Below, one piece after another: positions 40,921-49,973 of a DNA stretch of 64,000 nt (its first letter is position 1; each line of letters opens with the position of its first letter). Under the pieces are notes generated by a model that did no database searches, was not told where the DNA came from, and saw only the letters and a list, made by a program, of their open reading frames with translations. A program made the position numbers and the translations under genes. The stretch covers positions 86,164 to 150,163 of the forward strand of contig CAYPHA010000004.1 in NCBI GenBank assembly GCA_964410215.1, read 5' to 3'. The stretch is from CAYPHA01 sp964410215. GTDB lineage: Bacteria > Calditrichota > Calditrichia > Calditrichales > CAYPHA01.

Positions 40921-42105
40921 TTACGCTTTAACCAGGATGAGCTGCTTCTGGGGGATGGAAAGCCAGTCGGCACCGTCTTCTGTAATCACGACCATTTCTT
41001 CGATCGTTGCGACGCCGCGGTTTTCAATGGTCAGCCGGGGCTCGATGGTAAAAACCATGTTTTCTTCAAGCGTGTGAAAAGGTTTTTGTGCGTATTTTTC
41101 CCAGGCTGGTCCCAGCAGAGCGGTACCATCGTGCGAAAAGCGTCCGACCTGGTGACCCAGCGCGTGCGGAAATTCCTCAAAACCGGCATTCGTCACCACG
41201 CTTCGGGCGACGGCATCGATGTCTTTACCCAGAATGCCCGGCCGGATGGCCTGTTTGGCATCTTCAATGGACTGCACGATGGTCTCAAATCCCTTCATGA
41301 CCTCCGGGGGTGCACTGGTTTCTCCGTCATTGAGGATATAGAACGTCCGTTGCAGGTCGGAGCAATAACCGTTGATCTTGACGCCAAAGTCCATGTTTAA
41401 TACATGGCCTTTCTTAACTTTTCGTTCTGTGGGGGCGTAGTGTGCTTCCGATTCCACCGGCCCGCTGAACACAGCCGGACAAACGGTCTCTTCCCAGGCG
41501 AGTTCAAGACCGCGCTTACGGACTTCCTTCTTCATGAAGTCCGCAATTTCCCGTTCTGTTTTACCGGGTTTGATGAATCCGGCAACCGTGTCAAATATTT
41601 CAAGAGTAATAGTGATGGCTTCTTTCATGTAGGATAATTCCGTCGGTGTTTTTCGCTGCCGGAGGGCTGAAATGACCTTTTCAGCGGAAATCAGCCGGTC
41701 CTCCATCCCGATTTCTTTCAGATAATCGAGCAGGGTCAGATACATGCCATGAGTCAGCCCGTCACAGATTTCACTGCCGACCGAGTAATTGACGGCAATG
41801 TGACGCGGATCTAGGTTTTTGAGGAACGTCTGCAGTTTAGGCTTGATCCCTTCGACAAAAGCGTCCACTTCATCATATGCCTGCAATTCCTGAATCGTTG
41901 CCTGATCGTATAAACCGACAATGGCATGGGTTTTCCCGGAGGAAGTAATGATGAAAGCCGAATGCCAGGTGACATCTGCCTCCACCAGAAAAGCGAGTGT
42001 CGGATCGCCGTTTATCTGACTTTCACGTACAAATGTAATCCAGCAATCGATATCAAATTCTTTCAGGATGGCCTTGGCCTGGTTTACTTTTTCCTGAATG
42101 AGCAT
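40921..42105 (-). CDS. M24-family Xaa-Pro peptidase
   Basis: A 394-residue creatinase/prolidase-fold enzyme. The N-terminal ~165 residues form the creatinase-N domain. The catalytic pita-bread domain shows metal ligands in LNMDFGVKINGYCSDLQRT (two Asp), ALGHQVG (His), FTIEPRL (Glu) and IEEMVVI (Glu). It would cleave the bond before proline or hydroxyproline in small peptides. It lies between the racemase-family gene and the transporter in a run of hydroxyproline genes, which supports a role in collagen-type peptides. The exact specificity is unproven. Confidence 0.9.
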   Translation of the reverse strand: MLIQEKVNQAKAILKEFDIDCWITFVRESQINGDPTLAFLVEADVTWHSAFIITSSGKTHAIVGLYDQATIQELQAYDEVDAFVEGIKPKLQTFLKNLDPRHIAVNYSVGSEICDGLTHGMYLTLLDYLKEIGMEDRLISAEKVISALRQRKTPTELSYMKEAITITLEIFDTVAGFIKPGKTEREIADFMKKEVRKRGLELAWEETVCPAVFSGPVESEAHYAPTERKVKKGHVLNMDFGVKINGYCSDLQRTFYILNDGETSAPPEVMKGFETIVQSIEDAKQAIRPGILGKDIDAVARSVVTNAGFEEFPHALGHQVGRFSHDGTALLGPAWEKYAQKPFHTLEENMVFTIEPRLTIENRGVATIEEMVVITEDGADWLSIPQKQLILVKA

Positions 42106-42143
42106 AAAAGGCTCCCTTTCTTCTTAAAATTGAATCATCAACG

Positions 42144-43166
42144 CTATCTCAAGATAAAGCCATGCTTTAACGGATCCGATGGATCCAGGATAAACGTGTG
42201 CTGACCGGTTATGTAAGCGGTACCTTCCACTTCAGGAATCACGGCAGGGTAGGGGCCGAACGTGGTTTCTTCTGCGACACGGACCGAAAACGTGCTGCCG
42301 ATGATACTTTCTATGGTAATCGTCTTTCCGGTTTCCACTTCATTCCGCGCGTGATGCAGGGCAATCCGGGCACTGACGCCCGTACCGGTCGGGCTGCGAT
42401 CCACCTCGCCATCGGCAAAAATGCATACATTGCGACTATGCACTTCCGGATTCCCGGGTTGACCGATGAAAATGGTTCCATACAGGAAATTGAGATCCTT
42501 CTCGAACGGATGGATCACGGGATGGTCTTTCATGACGGCATGTTTTATCCGCATACCGGTGTCAATTAATGTCCTGAATGCATCCGTTGTCAATGAAATA
42601 CCAAGCCGGTCGGCGGAAACGAATGCATAAAAGGCTCCGCCAAAAGCAATATCGTAAGTTATCTTTCCAAGGCCCGGGACTTCGATCGTACGGTCCATTG
42701 CATAGACAAAAGCCGGGACATTATGAAAACGAACGCTTTTAACCTCCCCGGCATCGAGCCTGGCATAAGCGGTGACGGGACCGGCAGGGGTATCGATCAC
42801 GACCTTTGTGTCGGGGGACGTTTTTGGGAGCATGCCCGTTTCCAGGACCACTTTCGTAACGGCGATGATGCCATGTCCGCACATGGTACTGTATCCTTGA
42901 TTATGCAGGAACAGGACGCCAAAGTCGGCATCGGGGCTGACCGGAGGTGTGATGATGCAGCCATACATATCGGCATGACCGCGCGGTTCCCACATCAGGG
43001 CGGTACGCAGGTGATCCAGATGTTCACGGGCATAACGTCGGCGCTCCAGGATTGTTTCTCCGTGTATGTCGGGTAATCCGGAAACGATGACACGCAACGG
43101 CTCACCCTCTGCATGGGCATCGATCGTTTGAATTTGTATCCGGTCAGCAGGTGGCTTCCATTTCAT
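42144..43166 (-). CDS. Proline racemase family; probable trans-3-hydroxy-L-proline dehydratase
   Basis: About 340 residues (ATG 43166; an in-frame GTG lies at 43199, one base after the upstream stop). The proline-racemase fold is shown by IDAHAEGEPLRV, the first catalytic Cys in GYSTMCGHG and the second site in VDRSPTGTGVSAR. The second site carries Thr where proline racemase and 4-hydroxyproline epimerase have Cys. A Cys/Thr pair is the mark of trans-3-hydroxy-L-proline dehydratases, which make pyrroline-2-carboxylate. It follows directly on the glycyl radical hydroxyproline dehydratase. The alternative is an epimerase, less likely given the Thr. Confidence 0.85.
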   Translation of the reverse strand: MKWKPPADRIQIQTIDAHAEGEPLRVIVSGLPDIHGETILERRRYAREHLDHLRTALMWEPRGHADMYGCIITPPVSPDADFGVLFLHNQGYSTMCGHGIIAVTKVVLETGMLPKTSPDTKVVIDTPAGPVTAYARLDAGEVKSVRFHNVPAFVYAMDRTIEVPGLGKITYDIAFGGAFYAFVSADRLGISLTTDAFRTLIDTGMRIKHAVMKDHPVIHPFEKDLNFLYGTIFIGQPGNPEVHSRNVCIFADGEVDRSPTGTGVSARIALHHARNEVETGKTITIESIIGSTFSVRVAEETTFGPYPAVIPEVEGTAYITGQHTFILDPSDPLKHGFILR

Positions 43167-43200
43167 TTTCAATACCTGGTTTGTGATGTTCCCCTTCACA

Positions 43201-45567
43201 TTAGTGATCGAAACGCTGTTCGGTCCGTTTTATTATTTCATTCTGCAGATCCGGAGTCAGATCGACAAAATAATCGCTGTATCCGGCGACGCGGACAATC
43301 AGATCCCGGTATTGTTCAGGATGTGCCTGGGCTTTGCGCAACGTTTCGGCATCCACGACATTGAATTGAATATGGTGTCCGTCCATCCGGAAATAGGAGC
43401 GGATCAGGGACACCAGTTTATCCATACCGTTTTTCGTATTAAAAATCTGCGGTGAAAATTTCTGGTTGAGAAGGGTGCCGCCTGTCCGCAGATGGTCGAT
43501 TTTAGCCGCGGAATTGATCACCCCGGTCGGACCTTTGTGGTCAGCTCCCTGGACGGGTGAAATGCCTTCAGATAGTGGTACACCCGCCAACCGTCCGTCC
43601 GGCGTCGCACCGATGACACTGCCGAAGTAGACATGGCAGGTGGTCGGCAACAGGTTTATGCGAAAATGGCCTCCCTTGGTATTGGGACGGCCGTCAATAC
43701 TCTGAAAATAGGCTTCAAATATATCTTTAAGCAATGCATCGGCATAATCATCGTCGTTACCGTATTTCGGTGTGTCAAACAGGAGGGTCTCCCGAAATGC
43801 CTGATGGCCTTCGAAATTCGCGTTCAGTTTTTGCAGAAAGTCGGTTATCGTCAGCGCTTTTTTGTCGTATACATGATACCTTATCGCCGCTAAGGAATCG
43901 GTTAGCGAACCCATCCCGACGCCCTGGATGTAGGAACTGTTGTAGCGGGCACCACCGTTGTTATAGTCTTTACCGTTAGCAATGCAGTCATCGATCAGTA
44001 TGGACAGGAACGGTGCGGGCAGGTAATTGGCCCATAGACGTTCGATGATGCGGTTTCCTTTGATTTTTATATCGATGAAATGCTTCAGCTGTTTCCGGAA
44101 GGCTTCAAACAGGTCGTTGTAAGAGCTGAAACCGGCCGGATCGCCCGTTTCGATGCCGGTTTTTTTACCGGTTCGCGGATCGGTTCCGTTATGAAGGGTT
44201 ATCTCAAGTACTTTAACCAGGTTGAAATATCCGGTCAGAATATAACTTTCCTTGCCGAAAGCGCCGGCTTCGACACAACCGCTGGCCCCGCCGTTCCGGG
44301 CATCGAAAATGGATTTTCCCTGACGCGTCAATTCCTGGATGATGGCGTCGCTGTTAAAAATGGATGGCTGGCCGTATCCGGTTTTCAGTATTTTCAGAGC
44401 CCGCTTCAACAGACGGTCCGGATTTTTTTTACTAACCTGGACCATGGAGCTTGGCTGCAGGAGGCGCATTTCTTCGATGACGTCCAGTATAATGAAAGTA
44501 AGCTCATTGACGGCATTTTCGCCCTGCTCCGTCAATCCGCCGACGTTTATCAGGCAAAAATCCGTATACGTGTTGCTCTCCTGTGCCGTGACCCCGACCT
44601 TGGGTGGGGCGGGCTGGTTGTTGAATTTAATCCAGAACGCGCTGAGCAGCTCGCGTGCCCGTTCTTCATCCAGTATCCCCGTTTCGAGATCTTTCTTATA
44701 GAACGGGTAAAGATGCTGGTCGAGCCGGCCGGGATTGAAGGAATCCCAGGTGTTCAGTTCCGTGATTACGCCGAGATGGACGAACCAGTAATATTGCAGG
44801 GCCTCGTGAAAGGTCGCCGGGGCATGCTCAGGAACCCGGTTGCAGATATCCCGGATCGCCTCCAGTTCCCGTTTTCGGGCAGAATCGGTTTGTTTCTCAG
44901 CCAGTTCCCCGGCTTTTTCGGCATGGCGCTGTGCATAACGGATCAACGCATCGAGCGCAATACACATGGCCCGGAGTTCTTCCCGTTTGTCAAAGGCTTC
45001 CGGGTCGTCGTAAAAATCGAGCGAAGCCATACTTCTGTCGATATCTTTTTTGAAATCCGAAAAACCTCTGTTGAATATTTTATCATCCATTACAGTGTGT
45101 CCGGGGGCCCGCTGCTCCATGAACTCGGTGAAAACCCCGGCAGCGTAGGCCTCTTTCCAGTCGTCATCGACCTGCTCGAATATCCGGTCACGCATCGATC
45201 GTCCCTGCCAGAGGGGTGCTACATATTCCTGTTGTGTTTTCCGGACTTCCTGATTGACGTGGAAAGAGACTTTTTCCCGGCTGTCCAGAATGTCGAAATC
45301 CTGTAAACTATGTGTGCAGATTTCCGGGTAGGTCGGGGTTGCCTTGGGAGTGGGCCCCCGTTCACCGACGATCAGTTCACCATCGTTGAAACAGATTTTT
45401 TTATGTTCAAGGATATATTTAAAAGCAAGCGCACGGGCAACCGGAACAGAAACGTTATCTGCTTTTCCGCTTCTGTAAAAATCGGTGATCAGTTTCCCGC
45501 GTTCAATAGATATTGAGGGCCTGGTTTCAAGGGATTGTTTACGTAATTTTTTTATACGATCATTCAT
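43201..45567 (-). CDS. hypD: Glycyl radical trans-4-hydroxy-L-proline dehydratase (HypD-like)
   Basis: A 788-residue glycyl radical enzyme, nearly the same length as HypD. Cys431 and Glu433 lie in NGGASGCVEAGAFGKE, and the C-terminal radical site is RVAGYSDYF (Gly762). Segments FTEFMEQRAPGHTV and GYFNLVKVLEITLHNG resemble HypD more than pyruvate formate-lyase or glycerol dehydratase. HypD removes water from trans-4-hydroxyproline to give pyrroline-5-carboxylate. It is oxygen-sensitive, so an anaerobic lifestyle is implied. GAGGAG precedes the ATG, and the activase gene ends 9 bases upstream. No proC is in the window. The substrate is assigned from motifs and context. Confidence 0.86.
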   Translation of the reverse strand: MNDRIKKLRKQSLETRPSISIERGKLITDFYRSGKADNVSVPVARALAFKYILEHKKICFNDGELIVGERGPTPKATPTYPEICTHSLQDFDILDSREKVSFHVNQEVRKTQQEYVAPLWQGRSMRDRIFEQVDDDWKEAYAAGVFTEFMEQRAPGHTVMDDKIFNRGFSDFKKDIDRSMASLDFYDDPEAFDKREELRAMCIALDALIRYAQRHAEKAGELAEKQTDSARKRELEAIRDICNRVPEHAPATFHEALQYYWFVHLGVITELNTWDSFNPGRLDQHLYPFYKKDLETGILDEERARELLSAFWIKFNNQPAPPKVGVTAQESNTYTDFCLINVGGLTEQGENAVNELTFIILDVIEEMRLLQPSSMVQVSKKNPDRLLKRALKILKTGYGQPSIFNSDAIIQELTRQGKSIFDARNGGASGCVEAGAFGKESYILTGYFNLVKVLEITLHNGTDPRTGKKTGIETGDPAGFSSYNDLFEAFRKQLKHFIDIKIKGNRIIERLWANYLPAPFLSILIDDCIANGKDYNNGGARYNSSYIQGVGMGSLTDSLAAIRYHVYDKKALTITDFLQKLNANFEGHQAFRETLLFDTPKYGNDDDYADALLKDIFEAYFQSIDGRPNTKGGHFRINLLPTTCHVYFGSVIGATPDGRLAGVPLSEGISPVQGADHKGPTGVINSAAKIDHLRTGGTLLNQKFSPQIFNTKNGMDKLVSLIRSYFRMDGHHIQFNVVDAETLRKAQAHPEQYRDLIVRVAGYSDYFVDLTPDLQNEIIKRTEQRFDH

Positions 45568-45576
45568 GGATTCTCC

Positions 45577-46359
45577 TCAGGCAGCATCGATGCCGGCATC
45601 CTGAAACTGTTTTATTATCTGAAGGAGCCGGTGTTCACTTTGTGGCTCCAGCTTTCCAAGTTTGTTTTCGATATCGAAACGCTCATATTTACCCTCACCG
45701 ATTTTATTATACGGCAGAAGGTGTACCGGTGGTATTGACGGCAGCGTGCTAATATAAGTGATCGTTTCCATGATATTCCTGTCCGTGTCCGTTATGCCGG
45801 GTATCAGCGGGATACGCAGCTCGGTTTCATGGCCCTGCTCCAGCAGTTTTTCCAGATTCCGGAGGATAAGAGTATTGGAGACGCCGGTATATTTCATGTG
45901 CGTCTGATCGTCGAGCAGTTTCAGGTCAAACAGGTAGAGATCGACCCAGCCATTCACTCCCTCAAATGCCGTATAAGGCACGTGTCCGCAGGTATCCACA
46001 GTCGTATGGAGCTCCCGTTCTTTCGCTGCAATCAGCAGGGCTCTCAGGAAAGCACGTTGCATTAACGGCTCGCCACCGGAGAACGTCACTCCGCCACCCG
46101 ATTCATCATAATAAAGCGTATCCTTTTCCACCTCTTTCATCACCTCATCAACGGTCATTTCCTGACCGATCACCTTCGTTTTACCATTGAGGGAATCAAG
46201 TTGAATGGATTTACCGATGCGCTGCGGGAGCGGCGACCTGCTTTCCGGATTATGACACCACCAGCAGTTTAATGGACAGCCCTTAAAAAAAACGGTTGTA
46301 CGTATACCCGGTCCGTCATGGATGGCATACTTCTTTATATCAAATATAATTCCCTTCAA
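45577..46359 (-). CDS. Glycyl radical enzyme activase (radical SAM, HypE-like)
   Basis: A 260-residue radical SAM protein starting at TTG 46359. The iron-sulfur motif CxxxCxxC is in FFKGCPLNCWWCHNPE; the SAM-binding GGE motif is in VTFSGGEPLMQ; DLKLLDDQTHMKYTGV is typical of PFL-activase-type proteins. It lacks the 8-Cys ferredoxin insert found in many other activases. It would place the glycyl radical on the HypD-like enzyme encoded 9 bases downstream. Pairing with the adjacent dehydratase is certain by position. Confidence 0.92.
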   Translation of the reverse strand: MKGIIFDIKKYAIHDGPGIRTTVFFKGCPLNCWWCHNPESRSPLPQRIGKSIQLDSLNGKTKVIGQEMTVDEVMKEVEKDTLYYDESGGGVTFSGGEPLMQRAFLRALLIAAKERELHTTVDTCGHVPYTAFEGVNGWVDLYLFDLKLLDDQTHMKYTGVSNTLILRNLEKLLEQGHETELRIPLIPGITDTDRNIMETITYISTLPSIPPVHLLPYNKIGEGKYERFDIENKLGKLEPQSEHRLLQIIKQFQDAGIDAA

Positions 46360-46448
46360 CAGCCTGTGTTTCCACTTTGAAAGATGATCGTAACAGAATC
46401 GAATTTAACATCTCCCGGAGTCCAGGTCAATCTGCAACCGGTTTTCCG

Positions 46449-47078
46449 CTACCGGCTGCGTTGCCATAGCAGGACGTGATGATAAATATGCTCTGCTTCC
46501 TCAAATGAAAGGTTGTTTTGTGCGGCAACAGCCTGCAGGATAGCCGGGTCGACTTCATCCAGTGTGTTGTTTTGCCTGAGTGCCCGGTTCATGATCTGGT
46601 TATAGATATCCTTATCCTCTGGTGACGGCGCAGGGGGCAGGGGAATGGTGGCCCATTGGTCCATATCTATGATAAATTGTCCGCCGGTTTTATAACGGCA
46701 GCGAACAGGGGGCTGCTTCCCGAGCGATTCGAAAAAGGGGAAGATGCGCAGGTATTCGCGGGCACGCATCTTATCATTTGAGATGAAGTTATAATACAGG
46801 ATAATCTGTTTGATAATATCCTTTTTCGTGAGGGTCTGTGGCAGCCGCAGTGTGGTAAAGGTGATGGCATCATCCGTGTGGACGCTGGCAATATGGTACA
46901 GATACCGGTTGTTCATTTGCAGTGAAAGAAGTGTTTCATAAAAAGCCGAGTCTGCTGTGAACACAGTATCGTTCACGGTAATGCGGAGCGGGTAAGGCAG
47001 TTTCAGTTGCGCCGGATTACCGGCCAGAATACAGCCGGCAAGCGTGATCATAAAAATGAAGTAATATGGCCTAATCAT
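46449..47078 (-). CDS. Putative lipoprotein of unknown function
   Basis: About 209 residues from ATG 47078; a GTG at 47129 extends it by 17 residues through low-complexity TCTGA-type sequence that looks non-coding. A signal peptide with lipobox (ITLAGC) is clear. The rest is not recognised: LPYPLRITVNDTVFTADSAF, then a helical C-terminal end with DEVDPAILQAVAAQNNLSFEEAE. It lies upstream of the glycyl radical activase (89 bases) and downstream of the acyl-CoA dehydrogenase. Confidence 0.6.
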   Translation of the reverse strand: MIRPYYFIFMITLAGCILAGNPAQLKLPYPLRITVNDTVFTADSAFYETLLSLQMNNRYLYHIASVHTDDAITFTTLRLPQTLTKKDIIKQIILYYNFISNDKMRAREYLRIFPFFESLGKQPPVRCRYKTGGQFIIDMDQWATIPLPPAPSPEDKDIYNQIMNRALRQNNTLDEVDPAILQAVAAQNNLSFEEAEHIYHHVLLWQRSR

Positions 47079-47125
47079 CTGAAACCTGAATCCTGAATTC
47101 TGAGCTCTGCGCTCTGAAATCTTTT

Positions 47126-47163
47126 TCACACCCCCCTACCCCCTTGATAGGGGGGACTCAGCC
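47126..47163. repeat. C-rich/G-rich intergenic element
   Basis: The text CCCCCCTACCCCCTTGATAG is followed by GGGGGG. TAGGGG can pair with CCCCTA on either side of the loop. It resembles short dispersed intergenic elements common in FCB genomes. It sits between the acyl-CoA dehydrogenase and the lipoprotein gene and could act as a terminator. Confidence 0.4.
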
Positions 47164-47178
47164 ATGAGCCCTTGCTCC

Positions 47179-48900
47179 TTATACGAGAATATCATCGGCG
47201 TGCAGGATATCCGAAAACTGTTCGTTCTTGATCGCTTCGGAATTCTTCCGTGCTTTAGCCAGGGCGCTGACGATGTAGCGGTTTGCGATGAATACCTTGC
47301 GTGTGTCGCGCTCGGCTTCATCCATGAGAAGATAGCCGACATAGAGATAGCTGTACATTTCCACCAGTTCTTTGGCCGCAATCTCCTGGAAATATTTGTC
47401 CTTTTTGTCGACAACATACTTAAGACTATCCAGGAAAATCTCCCGGATTTCCTTCAGATGATCGGCCAGTTTGGCCAGATTGCCCTTGTACTGTTTCCCG
47501 GCTTTTTTGTGAAAATGATCGGCCAGGATATCGTTGATCACACCGCCGGTTGCGGCGACGATCTGCAACTGTGATGTCCCTTCGTAAATATTGGTGATCC
47601 GGGCATCGCGGGCCAGGCGTTCCACCTTGAATTCTTTCATGTATCCGGCGCCACCGTGTATCTGCAGGGAATCATAGGTAATCTGATTGGCCGATTCTGT
47701 CAGAACGTATTTCGTAAGCGGTGTCAGCAGGGCTGCCAGGCGGGTTGCCTCTTTCAGTTTGGCATTTTCTTCGTTGAAAGCTTTACCCTGCGCCTTGAGT
47801 GCCTGTACGTGGTGATCCATTTTGTCCCGGGTGTCGACGATTTTTGCCGTCGCATACATCAGGGAACGGTTGCTTTCCAGTGTAACGCGCATATCGATGA
47901 GCATATTGGTGACGACAGGGATATTATAAATGGCCTGTCCGAATTGTTCGCGTGCTTTGGCATAGGAGAGCGCTTCTTCGTAGGCAGCCTGTGAAATACC
48001 CAGAGCCTGGGCAGAGACCCCGAGGCGTGCTCCGTTCATCAGGTCCATGACATACTTGATCAGTCCGAATTTTCGCTTACCGATCAACTGAGCGGGGGTA
48101 TCATTGAACTGCAGTTCGCAGGTCGGTGAACCGTTAATGCCCAGCTTGTGTTCGATGCGTCGTACGCGAACGGTTTTATCGCCGTAACAGGCGAACATGC
48201 TCAGGCCGCGGCCGTCTTTTGTACCCGCTTCCGAACGGGCCAGTACCAGCAGAATCTGGCCGTTTCCATTGGTGATGAACCGCTTTACACCGCGTAAAAA
48301 CCAGTTCCCCTTTTCATCCTGGTAAGCCTGGAGCTTTACAGCCTGTAAATCCGATCCGGCATCGGGTTCCGTCAGGGCCATCGCACCGGTGGCACTGCCG
48401 TCGGCAAACTGAGGAAGGAATTCTTCGCGCTGGTCATCGTTGCCGAACTTATTGATGGTTTCGGCGATGTCCTGCAGGCCGAACAGGTTCATGAGCGATG
48501 CGTCGGCGCGGGAAACCATCTCGATAGCCATCAGGTATACCGTGGTCGGAAAGTTGAGTCCGCCGTATTTTCGCGGTAATGTGAAGCCCATCAGCTCGGC
48601 CTGGGAAAGCTGTTCCAGTGCCTCGCGGGTTCCTTTCGCATAGGTTACCCTGCCATCTTCGAGGGTATTACCTTCCACATCCACTTCGGCGGCATTGGGA
48701 GCAATAATATTACCGGTGATATCGCCGACGATCTCGAGGACTTTGCGGAAGTTGTTGGTGGCATCCTGGTAATCTTTGGGCGCATAGTTGTAATCGCCGG
48801 CTTCTTCGTAACCATGTTCCATAATGGAGACGATCTCCTGCATGTTCAGTTGGTCAAACTGAAAAAGCAGATCACTGTTATTGGTGAAAAAATTAGGCAT
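47179..48900 (-). CDS. Acyl-CoA dehydrogenase, large form
   Basis: A 573-residue acyl-CoA dehydrogenase, longer than the classical ~380 because of a C-terminal helical extension. FAD/substrate motifs are GAMALTEPDAGSDLQAV, FITNGNG and YAKAREQFGQAI, and the catalytic-base region is NIYEGTSQLQI. IHGGAGYMKEFKVERLARDARI is typical. It passes electrons to ETF, whose two subunits are encoded immediately upstream in the same operon (etfB, etfA, this gene). The acyl chain specificity is not visible. Confidence 0.92.
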   Translation of the reverse strand: MPNFFTNNSDLLFQFDQLNMQEIVSIMEHGYEEAGDYNYAPKDYQDATNNFRKVLEIVGDITGNIIAPNAAEVDVEGNTLEDGRVTYAKGTREALEQLSQAELMGFTLPRKYGGLNFPTTVYLMAIEMVSRADASLMNLFGLQDIAETINKFGNDDQREEFLPQFADGSATGAMALTEPDAGSDLQAVKLQAYQDEKGNWFLRGVKRFITNGNGQILLVLARSEAGTKDGRGLSMFACYGDKTVRVRRIEHKLGINGSPTCELQFNDTPAQLIGKRKFGLIKYVMDLMNGARLGVSAQALGISQAAYEEALSYAKAREQFGQAIYNIPVVTNMLIDMRVTLESNRSLMYATAKIVDTRDKMDHHVQALKAQGKAFNEENAKLKEATRLAALLTPLTKYVLTESANQITYDSLQIHGGAGYMKEFKVERLARDARITNIYEGTSQLQIVAATGGVINDILADHFHKKAGKQYKGNLAKLADHLKEIREIFLDSLKYVVDKKDKYFQEIAAKELVEMYSYLYVGYLLMDEAERDTRKVFIANRYIVSALAKARKNSEAIKNEQFSDILHADDILV

Positions 48901-48944
48901 GATATGTCGTACCTTTCGGTTTTATTTTTTTCTTTATTTCCGGA

Positions 48945-49964
48945 TTACTTCAGCTTGTGCTTATAGGCATCGATGAACTTCGGAATGACGTCCGCCGCAT
49001 CGCCGACGATCCCGTAATGGCACACATCGAAAATGGGTGCTTCCGGATCAGTGTTGATGGCGATGATTTTGTTGGACTCTTCCATGCCGGCACGGTGCTG
49101 GATGGCACCGGATATGCCGCAGGCGATATACAGCTTGGGGCGGACTGTGACACCCGTCTGACCGACCTGGCGGCTGGGATCGATAAAACCCGCATCGACG
49201 GCTGCACGGCTGCCGGCTACTTCACCGCCCAGAACATGGGCCAGTTCATGCAGAAGCTGAAATTTTTCACGGGTTCCCATACCGTACCCGCCGGCGATAA
49301 TGATCGGCGCGCCTTTCAGATTGACCTTATTCTCTTCATGGTGCCGTTCCACAATTTTAATCAGCTTATCCACAGGGTCGGCTTTATAGGGCACTTCCGT
49401 AATCGTTCCTTTGACCGGTTTTTTCAAAGGCAGCAGTTCCATCACCCCTTCCCGGACCGTAGCCATCTGCACCGGATTCTCGGGGCTGATGATGGTTGCA
49501 ATGATATTTCCGCCGAATGCGGGACGTATCTGCAGAAGCAGCTCTTTGTATTCTTTTTTGAGATATTTAACGTCGGAAATTTCCAGGTTGGTGCAATCGG
49601 CGGTCAGTCCGCTCTTGGTATGGGAAGCGACCCGCGGCGCGAGGTCGCGGCCGATAAATGTGGCGCCATAGAGGACGATCCGGGGTTTGTGTTTCTTGAC
49701 CAGCTCGTTCATAATCCGGCTGTAGGGCATTGTTTTATAATCCCTGAGGTCCGGATGATCGACCAGGAGGACTTCTCTGGTACCGTACCGGAAGGTCTCT
49801 TCGGCGATGGACTTCATTTTATGACCGATAACGACCGCTTTGAGCGTTCCGTTCAGTTTGTCGGCCAGCTTACGGCCCTTGGACAGCAGTTCAAAACTCA
49901 CATCCGCCGGTTTACCCGAGCGTTGTTCCACAAAAATCCAGACTTCTCGCGATGTATGTTCCAT
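48945..49964 (-). CDS. etfA: Electron transfer flavoprotein alpha subunit
   Basis: A 339-residue EtfA. The C-terminal FAD-binding domain is clear: GSRAAVDAGFIDPSRQVGQTG, KLYIACGISGAIQHRAGM and IIAINTDPEAPIFDVCHYGIVGD, split here. AAGGATAACC precedes the ATG. It forms a heterodimer with EtfB, encoded 9 bases upstream, and serves the acyl-CoA dehydrogenase downstream. Whether the ETF bifurcates electrons cannot be decided by eye. Confidence 0.95.
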   Translation of the reverse strand: MEHTSREVWIFVEQRSGKPADVSFELLSKGRKLADKLNGTLKAVVIGHKMKSIAEETFRYGTREVLLVDHPDLRDYKTMPYSRIMNELVKKHKPRIVLYGATFIGRDLAPRVASHTKSGLTADCTNLEISDVKYLKKEYKELLLQIRPAFGGNIIATIISPENPVQMATVREGVMELLPLKKPVKGTITEVPYKADPVDKLIKIVERHHEENKVNLKGAPIIIAGGYGMGTREKFQLLHELAHVLGGEVAGSRAAVDAGFIDPSRQVGQTGVTVRPKLYIACGISGAIQHRAGMEESNKIIAINTDPEAPIFDVCHYGIVGDAADVIPKFIDAYKHKLK

Positions 49965-49973
49965 GGTTATCCT

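Noticed and set aside
44080..45306. Long open frame (408 codons) on the plus strand
   Set aside because: It is antisense to the HypD-like gene, whose motifs and length are complete; the frame has no recognisable content.
47126..47163. Possible CRISPR or tandem repeat
   Set aside because: Only one copy of the C/G-rich element in the window; no spacers and no cas gene anywhere.
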